Assembly: GCA_036397755.1 (NCBI GenBank)
Contig: DASWII010000005.1
Coordinates: 1-64,000 of the forward strand
Length of the DNA: 64,000 bases
Reading direction: 5' to 3'
Source: CAMYLY01 sp036397755
GTDB lineage: Bacteria; Gemmatimonadota; Gemmatimonadetes; Gemmatimonadales; GWC2-71-9
Shown here: piece after piece, positions 24,202 through 34,120 of the stretch
Layout of the letters: every line of letters starts with the position of its first letter
How positions within the stretch are numbered: position 1 is the stretch's first letter
Notes under the pieces: generated by a model
Told to the model about the DNA's origin: nothing
The model's input: only the letters and a program-made list of their open reading frames with translations
Databases searched by the model: none
Program-made: the position numbers and the translations under genes

Positions 24202-25371
24202 CTATGCTCGCGCGAGCAGCGACCCGATACGCCCGGCCGCCTCCCGCAGACGATCGGACGTGACAGTGAGTGCCAGACGCACGTACCCCTCCCCGCCTTC
24301 CCCGAACGCGGACCCCGGAAGCACCAGCACACCCGTCCGCTCGAGCACACGCTGAGCAAACGCCGCGGCCGTCTCGGTAGTCGGGACCCGAACCCAGACG
24401 AACATGGTGGCACGCGGCGGCTCCGCCGGCATGCCCATCTCCGCGAGCGCCGTCAAGAGCGCGTCCCGCCGTTCGGTGAGCAGCGCCACGAACGGCGGGA
24501 TGAGCTGCTCCGCGTGCTCCAGCGCCGCGGCACCCGCGCGCTGCACCGCGAGAAACACGCCCGAATCCACGAAGCCCTTGAGCCGCGACAGCATCGCGAT
24601 GAGTTCCGCGTTCCCGACGGCGAACGCAATCCGCCACCCGGTCATCGAAAAGCTCTTGGAGAGCGAGTGGAACTCCAGGGTGACCTCGCGCGCCCCATCC
24701 GTCTCCAACACGCTCGGCGCGCGGTGACCGTCGAAGGTCAACTCGACGTAAGGATTGTCGTAGGCGAGCACGATCGCGTGCTCGCGACACACGGCAACGA
24801 CGCGGGCCAGGTAGTCGGGTCCCGCAATCGCGGACGTCGGGTTGTTCGGGTAGTTGAGGTAGAGCAGTCGTGCGCGGTCCAGCACGTCGCTCGGCAGTTC
24901 GTCCAACTCGAGCAGAAAGTCGCGCTCGCTCCGAAGCGGCACGCGCACGGGCTCGGCACCGGACAACACCGCCCCTCCGATATACGCCGGATACCCGGGA
25001 TCGGGCAGGATACACACGTCACCGGGATCCGTGACCGCCAGCGCGAGATGCGCGAGCCCCTCCTTCGAGCCCAGGAGCGGCAGGATCTCGGTCACCGGAT
25101 CCACCTCGACCCCGAACCGCCGGCGCATGTACGCCGCCGCCGCCTCGCGGAATTCGCGCAAACCGGACTGAAACGCATACCGGCTCATCGCGGGCTCACG
25201 CGCCGCCCGGGCGAGCGCCTCCACGGCGACGCCGGGCGGTGCGACATCCGCGTCGCCGACGCTCAGATCGATGACGTCCACGCCGTCGGCAAGCAGCTTC
25301 CGCTTGACGACGGCGAGCTCGCCGACCGCATACGGCGGCAAACTCGACAGCCGCCGGCTCTCACGACTCAT
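24202..25371 (-). CDS. PLP-dependent class I/II aminotransferase
   Basis: The product is 389 aa from ATG 25371, overlapping the helicase stop by 4 bp. Fold-type I features: YAVGELAVVKRKLLADGVDVIDLSVGDADVAPP, the GSKEGLAHLALAV cofactor-binding turn, YLNYPNNPTSAI (NPTG-like), and the Schiff-base Lys in HSLSKSFSMTGWRIAFAVGN. C-terminal RVPTTETAAAFAQRVLERTGVLVLPGSAFGEGGEGYVRLAL holds the substrate Arg. It is closest in pattern to LL-diaminopimelate or succinyldiaminopimelate aminotransferases (DapL/DapC-like), but the substrate is not settled. Confidence 0.9.
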   Translation of the reverse strand: MSRESRRLSSLPPYAVGELAVVKRKLLADGVDVIDLSVGDADVAPPGVAVEALARAAREPAMSRYAFQSGLREFREAAAAYMRRRFGVEVDPVTEILPLLGSKEGLAHLALAVTDPGDVCILPDPGYPAYIGGAVLSGAEPVRVPLRSERDFLLELDELPSDVLDRARLLYLNYPNNPTSAIAGPDYLARVVAVCREHAIVLAYDNPYVELTFDGHRAPSVLETDGAREVTLEFHSLSKSFSMTGWRIAFAVGNAELIAMLSRLKGFVDSGVFLAVQRAGAAALEHAEQLIPPFVALLTERRDALLTALAEMGMPAEPPRATMFVWVRVPTTETAAAFAQRVLERTGVLVLPGSAFGEGGEGYVRLALTVTSDRLREAAGRIGSLLARA

Positions 25372-27878
25372 ATGGGTGCACCGATGCCATGACGGGCGAA
25401 GAACTCCTCTACCTCCTCCTGAATGTCGGTCCATGGACCCACGGCCCGCGCCGCGGGGGGCAACGACGCCAGCAACATGGCGCCGTACGGGCGGTGCACC
25501 ACGCGCGAGTCCATCAGTAGTACCACCCCAAGGTCGGTTGCGGTCCGAATGAGCCTGCCGAACCCCTGTTTGAGCTTCAGGGCCGCGAGCGGAAGAAGAT
25601 AGTCACGGAATCCGTCTCCTCCCTGGGACTCGAGCAGCTCGAGACGCGCCGCCGTCAGGGGCTCGGTCGGCACGCGGAACGGCACTTTGGCGAGCACGAG
25701 CGTGCGAAGCGCCCGCCCCGGCACGTCCACGCCTTCCCAGAAGCTGTCGGTACCGAGCAGCAGCGCGCTGCCGGACTCGCGGAACCGTCGCAGCAGGTGA
25801 TCCCGCTGGCCCTCGCCCTGCACGAGCAACGGCCAGCGGTGGCCCACCGCCTGCCGGACCATGGCCGCCACCCGCCGCAACTGCGCGTGGCTCGTGAAAA
25901 GCACGAACATGCCGCCGCCCCCGGCGTGAGCGAGATGAACGATCGCGTCGGCCACCGCACGATCGTGACCGTCGCCGTCCGCCCGCGGATCCGGGACATC
26001 CGTCGGTACGGCGAACAAGCAGCGCGCCGCGTAGTCGAACGGCGATGGCAGCACCTCCTCGAAGCGTACGAGATCGGGCGGGAGACCGAGACCGATCCGC
26101 CCGCGCAGGAACTGAAAATCCCCCCCGGCGGCGAGCGTCGCGCTCGTGAGCACGACCGTGTCCACCCGGTCGAACAGCGCGTCCCGCAACACCCCCGCCA
26201 GGTCGAGCGGCACCGCTGACAGGGCAACCGGGAGCGGGCCTCGCGTCGTCTGCTCCCCGCGTCGTTCCACCCACCTGACCAGTCGCGCACCCGGCGCCGG
26301 ACGCAAGGCGAGCGCGAATCCGTCGGACGCGGCCTGCAACCGGCGCACGCCGCCGCGCAGTTCGCGCAGGAGATCGGAACGCCGATCGACCTCGTCCTCC
26401 GCCGCGAGCCGGTCCGCCACCAGGTCAAGATCGTCACGCATCTTGTTCAGCACGCCGACGAGATTGTCCAATGCGACACCCAACCCCCGCTCCCACACGG
26501 CGTGCTGCGCGAACGCGTCGTCGAGACGCACGACCCCCTGCTGCGCTTCCTCCATGAACACCCACAGCAGTTGAAAGACCCGCTCCGCGTAACCGCGCGC
26601 GTCCTGCACGTCGCGCAGGACCTGGCGAGCCAGAATGTCCGCCGTGTCCCGAGCGAGTGCGTCATCCGCGTGACGCAACTCGGCGATCATCGTGGGCACG
26701 AGCCCCTTGCCGTTCCGCTCCAGGCGGCCGAGCAGCCGCATCACGCCTCGCGACGTCACCTGCGACCCGAGGTGACGGGCGGCGACGTCCTCCAGATGAT
26801 GACCCTCATCGAGAATGAGCCGCCGGTAGGGCGGAAGCACCGCCGCATCCTGCCAATTCTCCTGCACTCGTCGAATGGCCAGGTCCGCCGCAAGCAGGTG
26901 ATGATTCACGACCACCACATCCGCCTCGGCGGCCTGCCGGCGTGCGGCGAACACGAAGCACCGGTCGAAGTGGGGGCATTCGAGCCGATGACACAGATCC
27001 GGCTCCGCCTTGACCTCGTCCCACACCTCCGACGGTGGCGCGTCGGGCAAGTCGGACAGCGAGCCATCGCTCGTCCGCTGCGCCCACTCGCCGATCGCAT
27101 CGAGCTCGGGCTGCCATTCCGGTTCAAGCAACGACCCCTGTCCCATGCGGGCCACCTGCAACCGGCTGAGGCACAGGTAGTTGTTCCAGCCCTTGAGCAG
27201 GGCGAAGGTCGGCGGTCGCTGCCCCGCCCCGCAGGCGTCGCGCAGGAACGGGAGATCCTTGCCGATCAACTGCTCCTGCAGGTTGATCGTGTTGGTGGAG
27301 ACGACCGTGCGCTCCCCGTTTCGTCGCGCCCACTCGATGGCCGGCACGAGGTACGCGAAGGACTTGCCGATCCCGGTCCCCGCCTCGAGGAGCGCGACCC
27401 CTCCATCGTTGTAGGCGTCCGCGACGTAGGCCGCCATGTCGCGTTGACTCGGGCGATCTTCGTACTGCCCCAGCGCCCTGGCAACGTCACCGTTGGGCCC
27501 CAGCATCTCGGCCGCGCCCACGGCGTCGAGGGGCTCATAGCGTTTCGGCTGCGGGACCTCGACCACGACATACAGATCGTCTCCCGCGTTATCCACGATC
27601 CCAAACCCGACACCGGCATTGTGCAGGCGCACCGCGATGTCGAGATCGGCCGGTGAGGGTTCGAGCACGCCGCTCGGGTGATTGTGGAGCACCATCTCGC
27701 CGCGGTCGGCCGTCCCCGGGAGCGCCAGCACCGCGGCCGCCGTGCCCCGCGCCACCACGCGCACGGCGGTGACCGCCCCTTCAGCGTCCACCGTCGCGAC
27801 GAAACACACCTCCCGGCCGCCGGCGGTCGCAATCTCCGCGGCGAGCCGCGCTCGGGCGCTGGCGGCGATGCGGGTCAC
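25368..27878 (-). CDS. Fusion of JAMM/RadC-like domain with DinG-type helicase
   Basis: The product is 836 aa. Residues 1-125 carry a JAMM/RadC-like signature, HNHPSG (65-70) with Ser75 and Asp78 behind it and an upstream Glu23. From about 140 a DinG/XPD-type helicase follows: Walker A AGTGIGKS (166-173), the iron-sulfur cysteines (NYLCLSR, DLCHRLECPHFDRC), motif II DEGH, LTSATLAAGGDFQFLRGR and FWEGVDVPGRALR, and the terminal QGFGRLIRT box. DinG proteins unwind DNA 5'-3', including R-loops. A RadC-like domain on the same chain is unusual; it may act in recombination or repair (inference). Overlaps both neighbours by 4 bp. Confidence 0.88.
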   Translation of the reverse strand: MTRIAASARARLAAEIATAGGREVCFVATVDAEGAVTAVRVVARGTAAAVLALPGTADRGEMVLHNHPSGVLEPSPADLDIAVRLHNAGVGFGIVDNAGDDLYVVVEVPQPKRYEPLDAVGAAEMLGPNGDVARALGQYEDRPSQRDMAAYVADAYNDGGVALLEAGTGIGKSFAYLVPAIEWARRNGERTVVSTNTINLQEQLIGKDLPFLRDACGAGQRPPTFALLKGWNNYLCLSRLQVARMGQGSLLEPEWQPELDAIGEWAQRTSDGSLSDLPDAPPSEVWDEVKAEPDLCHRLECPHFDRCFVFAARRQAAEADVVVVNHHLLAADLAIRRVQENWQDAAVLPPYRRLILDEGHHLEDVAARHLGSQVTSRGVMRLLGRLERNGKGLVPTMIAELRHADDALARDTADILARQVLRDVQDARGYAERVFQLLWVFMEEAQQGVVRLDDAFAQHAVWERGLGVALDNLVGVLNKMRDDLDLVADRLAAEDEVDRRSDLLRELRGGVRRLQAASDGFALALRPAPGARLVRWVERRGEQTTRGPLPVALSAVPLDLAGVLRDALFDRVDTVVLTSATLAAGGDFQFLRGRIGLGLPPDLVRFEEVLPSPFDYAARCLFAVPTDVPDPRADGDGHDRAVADAIVHLAHAGGGGMFVLFTSHAQLRRVAAMVRQAVGHRWPLLVQGEGQRDHLLRRFRESGSALLLGTDSFWEGVDVPGRALRTLVLAKVPFRVPTEPLTAARLELLESQGGDGFRDYLLPLAALKLKQGFGRLIRTATDLGVVLLMDSRVVHRPYGAMLLASLPPAARAVGPWTDIQEEVEEFFARHGIGAPI

Positions 27879-29167
27879 GTCTTGAGTTCGCGCTTCTTGG
27901 CGGCCGGGAAGAGGACGTTATTCAAGATGAGCCGGTATCCCAGCGAGTTGGGATGCAGCGACAAGTCCGTGGGCGGGTCGCCGATCTGATGCTGCGGATC
28001 CTCCGGATCGTGACCGCCCAGAAACGTCCACGTGCCCTCCCCGAATTCGCCGTGAATGTACTTCACCCACGGCGCACCGGGCTCGTCCGCCAACACCGTC
28101 ACTCCCGGCTTCAGCCGGTCCTTGCGGAACGAAGTCGTGAGACCGTAAAAGTCCGGCACGACGGCGCGGTGACACTGCACAAGCATCGCCGGCACCGGAT
28201 CGATCTTGGCGCTGAAGTCGAAAAGGCGGAAGGCACCCAGCGGCTGGCGACGCGCCGGATTGTTGACCTGGTGACCATCGATGTCGGAAAAACTCGCAGT
28301 TTGGGGCGCCAGCTCGAGCCGCGCGTCGGCAAAGGCGAACGACCTTTCCCACCGCATCCGGGTGGTCGCATCCGGATCCATGGGGGTGCCATCACCGTAC
28401 GCCGCCGCGATATCGACCCTTTCCGCGGCCAACACGAGGTCCAGCGTCTCGGTAGCCGTGCACATGGCGAACAGGAACCCCCCGTTCTCGACGAACGAAC
28501 GGATCTCGCGCGCCACCTGTGACTTGAGAGCCGGCACGTGTGGGAATCCCAGCAAGCGGGCGGTTCGCTGATTCAAGTTCACCATCTCCGCGAGCCAAGG
28601 AGAGCTGCGAAACGTCAGGTAGAACTTGGAATACTGGCCTGTGAAGTCCTCGTGGTGGAGATGAAGCCACTCGTAGTCGCGCAGCCGTCCTGCCAGGACC
28701 TCCGGGTCCCACAGCGTGTCGTAGGCGATGCCGGCGTATTGCAGCGCCATGGTGACCGCGTCGTCCCATGGGGCCGCGTCGGGGGGCGCGTACACCGCGA
28801 CCTTCGGCGCCTTCTCCAGCAACACCGTCTCCATGTTGGAGATTTCCATCTCGCCGCGGACGTCCACGATCGCCGGCCCCGACAACGCCGCGACGGCCAC
28901 ACCCTCCAGCGCGGCCTCGCGCCGCACCTGGGCCGAGTCCTCCAGCAGAAAACTGCCGGCTCGGTAGTTGAGCAACCACTCCGCCGAGCCTCCCCGTTGC
29001 AGCGACCGATAGGCGAGGCCGTACGCCTTCAAGTGGTTGGGTTGGCGCGCGTCCATGGGGACAAGCAGCGAGGACCCGGCACTGTTGGCCCGCCGCGCCG
29101 GGAGCCAGCGTGCCGCATGGGCGAGCGGCAGCGCCATGAGCGCCGTCAGAAACTCATCGCGTCTCAT
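27875..29167 (-). CDS. Conserved exported protein ('asparagine synthetase B-like'), function unknown
   Basis: The product is 430 aa. It starts MRRDEFLTALMALPLAHAARWLPARR, a Tat- or Sec-like export signal. The mature start VPMDARQPNHLKAYGLAYRSLQRGGSAEWLLNYRAGSFLL matches a family of Bacteroidota and Gemmatimonadota proteins often labelled asparagine synthetase B. It lacks an N-terminal Cys glutaminase and any synthetase signature, so that name should not be trusted. Other visible segments: HLHHEDFTGQYSKF, SFVENGGFLFAMCTATETLDL and GTWTFLGGHDPEDPQH, resembling a glutamine-amidotransferase-like or DUF4159-like fold. Translationally coupled in a nine-gene operon. Confidence 0.75.
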   Translation of the reverse strand: MRRDEFLTALMALPLAHAARWLPARRANSAGSSLLVPMDARQPNHLKAYGLAYRSLQRGGSAEWLLNYRAGSFLLEDSAQVRREAALEGVAVAALSGPAIVDVRGEMEISNMETVLLEKAPKVAVYAPPDAAPWDDAVTMALQYAGIAYDTLWDPEVLAGRLRDYEWLHLHHEDFTGQYSKFYLTFRSSPWLAEMVNLNQRTARLLGFPHVPALKSQVAREIRSFVENGGFLFAMCTATETLDLVLAAERVDIAAAYGDGTPMDPDATTRMRWERSFAFADARLELAPQTASFSDIDGHQVNNPARRQPLGAFRLFDFSAKIDPVPAMLVQCHRAVVPDFYGLTTSFRKDRLKPGVTVLADEPGAPWVKYIHGEFGEGTWTFLGGHDPEDPQHQIGDPPTDLSLHPNSLGYRLILNNVLFPAAKKRELKT

Positions 29168-30894
29168 GAAGGGGGAATCACCCCTCGCACATCGTGCAAC
29201 AGCCGGCGTGCCTGCGGCACGAACGCGCTCTCGGCGTGCACCAGAATCAAATGCTCGAGCTGCTCGCGTGCCTCGAGATGGCGCCCCTGCCCGTACATGA
29301 GGAGCGCCAGCGCATACTCGGCGTGGGGCGCGGCGGGACCGGCGGCATCCTGCTCCAACGCCTGTCGGTACCAGTCCTCGGCCAGGCTCGGATCGCGCGC
29401 CGCCGTCGCGATGTCGCCCGCAAACACCAGGAGGTCCGCGCGACCGCCCCGGGCCGGCACCGGCGTCGCCGCCCGGACCAGTGCGTGCGCCGCCCGCAGC
29501 GAATCTCCCCGAGCCAGCAGCAGCAGCGCCGCGCCGATCTCGGGCGCACGCTCAACCTCTATGCGTTCCAGCAGCACCAGGAGCCACGTTTGCGCCGTTG
29601 CGTCCTCACGCGTGGCGGCGGCCGGACCGGCAGCCTGCAGCAACTCTCTCGCCACTTCCAGCTCGCCGCGATACGCCGCGATCCATCCCCGCACACCCAG
29701 GCTCACCACCGTGGAATCGGACTCCAGCACGCGTTCGGCCCGATCGACGTCCCCCGCGCGCACCCAACCCCACGCGAGTCGCGCGCGCAACACCTCGAGC
29801 GCATCCGGTGACAGTCGATTCCGCGCCTCACGGAACCGCCGCTCCGCTTCCTCCAGCCGTCCACCGGCAATGGTCATGTCAATCAGGGCCACCGTAGCCG
29901 TCACCCGCTGCTCTTCACGGGTCTCCCCCACCTGCGCACGATCGAGCACGCGCCGTGCTGCCTCCGGGCGGCCCGCCGCCGCGTACGCGCGGGCGGCCGC
30001 CAGCCGCACGTCCATCACCTGATCGCCTTCGACATACTCGGCCAGGCGTTCGAGCGCCAACCCTTGTGCTCGAAATCCCTCGGGGGTCTGCAGCCGCGCC
30101 GCGCGGTCGGCGAATCGCTGCAGCACGCGGGCGGCGCCGCCACGCTCCAACGGCATGCCGCGGTCCAGCATCGTCCAGGCTTCCTCCACCCGCCCCCACA
30201 ACACCATTAGGTCGGCAGCGAGCCGGTAGTCGCGGGGTGTCGCTCCCACCAGCAACACCTCCAACACGCGCGGGCGATCGTCATCCGGAGCACCAACCAG
30301 GTTCGACGCGGCCGCCGCCAGGAACCCCACGTTCTGCCGCACCGCCTCACGCCACGCGCGGGCCGCCCCCACCCAGTCGCCGACCTCCGCAGCCGCCTGC
30401 GCGCGAAACTCCGCCAAGCTCGCCCCGGTCCGCTGCTCGCCTTCCGTCAGCACCCGATCGGCCGCGACGAGGTCCCCGTGCTCGGCGAGCCAGCGTGACA
30501 ACAGCCGATAAGGACTGCGGCTCGATGGGAAGGCCGCGGACCATCGGGCGGCGACGGCGCGCACACTGTCCGCACCGAACAGCGACCCGCGGGCGCGAAA
30601 CTCGGCCTCCCGGAAAACCTCCTGGTCCGGCGCCGCGACGATGGCACGCTCCAGATACGGCAGGAGCGCGGGAAGTCGCCCGAGCCGCACGAGGACACGC
30701 TCCAGGCCCAACACGTCGGACAGCTTGGCGGCGGACGAGTCGAGCGACGCCACATACGCGTCCACCGCTTCCTCAAACCTCCCGGCACGCTCCAACTCGA
30801 TCGCCGACATGGACTCGCCGGTTCCCTGCGCGGTCAACGCGACCGGGCCCGCGATCGCGGCCGCCGCCAGTACGATGTTACGGGCGCGGAGCAT
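29164..30894 (-). CDS. Exported tetratricopeptide-repeat protein
   Basis: The product is 576 aa. A signal-peptide-like start (MLRARNIVLAAAAIAGPVALTAQ) precedes a helical protein made of TPR-like pairs throughout: ELERAGRFEEAVDAYVASL, WLAEHGDLVAADRVLTEGE, EVGDWVGAARAWREAV, MVLWGRVEEAWTMLDRG, AYAAAGRPEAARRVLDRA, WGWVRAGDVDRAERVLESD, and AEDWYRQALEQD near the end. TPR proteins mediate protein contacts. Its 17-bp overlap with the DUF4175 gene and 4-bp overlap with the next gene mean coordinated synthesis; a scaffold role for the DUF4175/DUF4159 proteins is inference. Confidence 0.82.
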   Translation of the reverse strand: MLRARNIVLAAAAIAGPVALTAQGTGESMSAIELERAGRFEEAVDAYVASLDSSAAKLSDVLGLERVLVRLGRLPALLPYLERAIVAAPDQEVFREAEFRARGSLFGADSVRAVAARWSAAFPSSRSPYRLLSRWLAEHGDLVAADRVLTEGEQRTGASLAEFRAQAAAEVGDWVGAARAWREAVRQNVGFLAAAASNLVGAPDDDRPRVLEVLLVGATPRDYRLAADLMVLWGRVEEAWTMLDRGMPLERGGAARVLQRFADRAARLQTPEGFRAQGLALERLAEYVEGDQVMDVRLAAARAYAAAGRPEAARRVLDRAQVGETREEQRVTATVALIDMTIAGGRLEEAERRFREARNRLSPDALEVLRARLAWGWVRAGDVDRAERVLESDSTVVSLGVRGWIAAYRGELEVARELLQAAGPAAATREDATAQTWLLVLLERIEVERAPEIGAALLLLARGDSLRAAHALVRAATPVPARGGRADLLVFAGDIATAARDPSLAEDWYRQALEQDAAGPAAPHAEYALALLMYGQGRHLEAREQLEHLILVHAESAFVPQARRLLHDVRGVIPPS

Positions 30895-33800
30895 TGAGGC
30901 GCCTGAAGTAGTCGAGGATGATGCGCCGAACCTCGGGTGACAGTCCGCGCAGTTCCTGCCAAGTCGGATACCGGTATCGCGGTGCGTCGCCGCCCTTCGC
31001 CTCGACTGGGGCGCGCACCTGCCCTGGACGGGCGGACTCGCTCACGCGTTCCTCGCGCGAGTCTTCCTCATCGCTCTGCAGCGACCGCCCCGCGTCCAGC
31101 AATCGTCGGAACAGCCGCTCCTGCCGTTCGAGCAGTTCGCGGTCGAGCCCGCCCGCCTCCATAGTGCGAGCCACCTCGCGGGCTTCCTCCGCCAACGCCT
31201 CGGCCTGACCGACGTCGCCTTCCGCGGCGAGCCGATCGAGCTGCCCCGCCATCTGCCGTTCCCGTTGCGCGAGGGCTTGGAGCTGCTGCATCATCATGCT
31301 GCCCTCCTGCCCGAACGAGAGGAGGTTGCCCGTCTCGCCATTCATCCCGGCCTGGTCCTCCGCCATCTGCGCCATCTGTTCGAGCGCCTCCTGCAGCCCC
31401 GTGCCCGACTCCGCACCCTCGATGGCCGCCCGGCTCTGCAGCATGGCGTAGATCCCGGCGTTGAGCGCGTCGATCGCATCGCCCGCGGCTTCCGAGGCGC
31501 GCGACCCGCTCGGGTCGGACCGCTGCAACTGATCGAGCGCCGCATCCATCTGTCTGCCGGCGGCGCCCAGCGCGGCGCCGAGTCGCGGAGACACCAGCGC
31601 GTGCTTGCTCCCCGCCTCGGCGAGCCGGGCGATCACGCTCTTCACGCCTTCACGGATGGCCGCCTGCTGCCCACGGACGCCGTCGGCCGTCTCCCCCCTG
31701 GCCATGCGGCCGGCAAGCGCCTGCTGCTCGCGCGCGAGGTCCGCGGTCTCCACCATCGCGCCGTCGAGCGCGGCGAGCGCGGCGTCCCGCCAGCTCTCAC
31801 GCAGGGCGTCACGCTGGTCGCGCAGTTGCTGGGCGGCCGCCAGCAGCGCCGAGCTCGCCGCGCGCCCGGAGCCCCGCGCCTGCTCGGCGGCCTGACGGCC
31901 CGCTGCATCGGCCGCCCGCACCATGTGGCCGGCCGCTTCCGCACCCGCCGCGCTCGGATCCGACAGGTCCACGTCCCGCTCCGCGGCCCTCTCGGCAAGC
32001 GCCTCCAACGCCTCCGCCAACTCATCACCTTGCGCGGCGAGCGCGTCTTCCTCCCGCGCCAGCGCAGGGTCGACACCAGCCTCCGCGGCGTCGTTCCAAC
32101 GGTCCTGCTCGCCGGCAAGCGCCTCGGCGTCGCTCGACAGGGAAGACATGTCACCCTCCAGCGCCGCTCGCTCGAACAACTCGCGCGCGCGCTCGAGCTC
32201 CTCGCGCATGCGCTCTGCCGCCTCCGCGAGCTGCTCCAGCGCCTCACGCATCTGCGACGGATCGAGGTCGGAGATCGCCCGTTGCAGGGCCGCAAGCCGC
32301 TCGCGCAACTCGTCACTCACGGCCCTCCGCAAGAGGTCCTGGATCTCCGCGATCTGCCGGTAGAACTCCGGGTCCGCGAGCCCCGACTGCCATGCGGCTT
32401 CGCTCAACTCGTCGAGTGCCGCGCGCAGGGCCTCGGCGTCGGCCGCCGCCTCCTCCTGGCGCGCCAAGGCCTCACCGGCCTGCTCCGCGCGCTCGAAGTT
32501 CAGCGCGTCTTCGTCTCCCTCGCGTGCCCGTTCGACCGCCAGGTCCGCCAGCGCTTCGGCCAGCGCCTCCTGGCGGCTCACCACCGAGTCGGCATCACTA
32601 CGGAGCTGTGCCGCGCGCGCGCGTGTCTGCCGGCGCAACTCCGCGACACTCGGCAACCGCAAGCGGTACACGGGGCTGCGCCCTTCGTGAGGCTCAGGGG
32701 CGTTGTCCAGTGCACGCACGACGTAGTACGCCGTGTCCGCCGGCATGAACCCCCGGTCGTTCAGGTCCAGCACCCAGTGCAGCAAGGCCCGCTCGGCACC
32801 GTCGGCAGACAGCGGAATCGTGTCCGTCACCGGCGGATCCGCGTCGCCGAAACGGCTGACGCGCCAACTCGTGATATCGACGTGCGTGAGACCGTGATCG
32901 TCGCGGGCGTCGACCATGACCGCCTGACGGAGCGAGATCGGCGCCACCGTGTCCGCACCGGGCAGCGGCACGGCAACCAGCGGCGCGCTGTCAGGCACGG
33001 CTACGAGCGCCAACACGGGTACCGCGTCGTCCAGTGAACCCCCGCCGGATGTCGCCACCGCCAGGCGCCACGTTTCGCTGCGCCTCACCGGCAGCGCCCC
33101 GGTGAACATGGTGCCGTCCGCGCGGAGCGGCACCGTATCAGTGGCGGCAACCCATGCCGCGGTCACCACCGGCACCGACACCCGGCCGCGCACGTGGAGC
33201 ACCGTGCCCACCGGAAGAGCGACCGACTCCGCGTCCAGGTCCACCGGCTCGTCCGGCCGCGCGAGGTACGCCGGGAACCCTGCGGACACCTGCAGAAACT
33301 CGAGCATGACCGGCAGCGTGACCCGCACCTCGACCGTGGATGACATGCGCCCCCCCGCCCCCGCCCCGGCCCGGAGGAACCGATCCGTTTCCAGCGGACC
33401 GACCGTGATCGTCGCCATCCCCTGCGGGTCCAGCGCGACGTCGCGCGATTCCCATTCCCGACCCGGTTCTCGCTCCCAAAGTACGGCGGTGCCTTTCCCC
33501 GGGGCCGTGATGGTCGCGACGACGTACCCGCCGCGCGGCACCACGTCACGATCCACCCGCAACGACACGGGCGCGCGCGCGAGCGCCAGCACGTGCATCG
33601 GTCGCCAGAACGCCGCCCCCGCACCATCCGCCGGCCGGCTCGCGGCCAACAGCAGCGCGCCAGACGCGCAGATCGCGACTCCACCCACCACACGCCGCCG
33701 GGCCATGGCCCGCACGCCAGCGAGCGACGCGACCCCCTCGGTGCGCAGCCACGCCACGAGCGCGTCATCCGCCAGGCCCATGAGTCCGTGGCGATCCGGG

Positions 33801-34120
33801 CTGTCCCACGCCGCCACACCGACCACCATCCCACGCCGACGGGCGCCGCGTTCCTCGAGCGTGACCGCCAGGCGCGGGATGGCCACGCGAGCCCGCCGTT
33901 GGCGCCACACCACCGCCGCTGCCCCAAGACAGGCGGCCGCGAGCAGCCATCCCGCCACGACCGCGACGGGCACCGCCTGATACACGCCCGCGCGCCCCAG
34001 CACGATCCCGACGGCAAACGCCGCGAGCACCGCGCCGATGGCCTCAAGGACGGTCGCCCCCATCAACCGGCGCGCGAACTCGCCGCGCCGGTGCTCAAGC
34101 CAGCGGCGGGTCTCGGTCAT
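30878..34120 (-). CDS. DUF4175-family membrane protein with long coiled coil
   Basis: The product is 1080 aa. Two hydrophobic helices near the N-terminus (about 20-80), a third near 148-165, then a beta-rich region (residues about 175-470, with repeated 'VVPRGGYVVATI'-like strands). A very long Ala/Glu/Gln/Arg-rich coiled coil (about 480-1010) follows, ending in RYRYPTWQELRGLSPEVRRIILDYFRRLN, a family end motif. DUF4175 proteins usually sit beside DUF4159, DUF58 and MoxR genes, and are thought to act in envelope or chaperone-like assembly; function is unproven. Overlaps: 4 bp with DUF4159, 17 bp with TPR. Confidence 0.82.
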   Translation of the reverse strand: MTETRRWLEHRRGEFARRLMGATVLEAIGAVLAAFAVGIVLGRAGVYQAVPVAVVAGWLLAAACLGAAAVVWRQRRARVAIPRLAVTLEERGARRRGMVVGVAAWDSPDRHGLMGLADDALVAWLRTEGVASLAGVRAMARRRVVGGVAICASGALLLAASRPADGAGAAFWRPMHVLALARAPVSLRVDRDVVPRGGYVVATITAPGKGTAVLWEREPGREWESRDVALDPQGMATITVGPLETDRFLRAGAGAGGRMSSTVEVRVTLPVMLEFLQVSAGFPAYLARPDEPVDLDAESVALPVGTVLHVRGRVSVPVVTAAWVAATDTVPLRADGTMFTGALPVRRSETWRLAVATSGGGSLDDAVPVLALVAVPDSAPLVAVPLPGADTVAPISLRQAVMVDARDDHGLTHVDITSWRVSRFGDADPPVTDTIPLSADGAERALLHWVLDLNDRGFMPADTAYYVVRALDNAPEPHEGRSPVYRLRLPSVAELRRQTRARAAQLRSDADSVVSRQEALAEALADLAVERAREGDEDALNFERAEQAGEALARQEEAAADAEALRAALDELSEAAWQSGLADPEFYRQIAEIQDLLRRAVSDELRERLAALQRAISDLDPSQMREALEQLAEAAERMREELERARELFERAALEGDMSSLSSDAEALAGEQDRWNDAAEAGVDPALAREEDALAAQGDELAEALEALAERAAERDVDLSDPSAAGAEAAGHMVRAADAAGRQAAEQARGSGRAASSALLAAAQQLRDQRDALRESWRDAALAALDGAMVETADLAREQQALAGRMARGETADGVRGQQAAIREGVKSVIARLAEAGSKHALVSPRLGAALGAAGRQMDAALDQLQRSDPSGSRASEAAGDAIDALNAGIYAMLQSRAAIEGAESGTGLQEALEQMAQMAEDQAGMNGETGNLLSFGQEGSMMMQQLQALAQRERQMAGQLDRLAAEGDVGQAEALAEEAREVARTMEAGGLDRELLERQERLFRRLLDAGRSLQSDEEDSREERVSESARPGQVRAPVEAKGGDAPRYRYPTWQELRGLSPEVRRIILDYFRRLNAPRP

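Noticed and set aside
27875..29167. True asparagine synthetase B
   Set aside because: There is no N-terminal catalytic Cys or glutaminase domain and no ATP-pyrophosphatase SGGxDS motif; it has an export signal instead.
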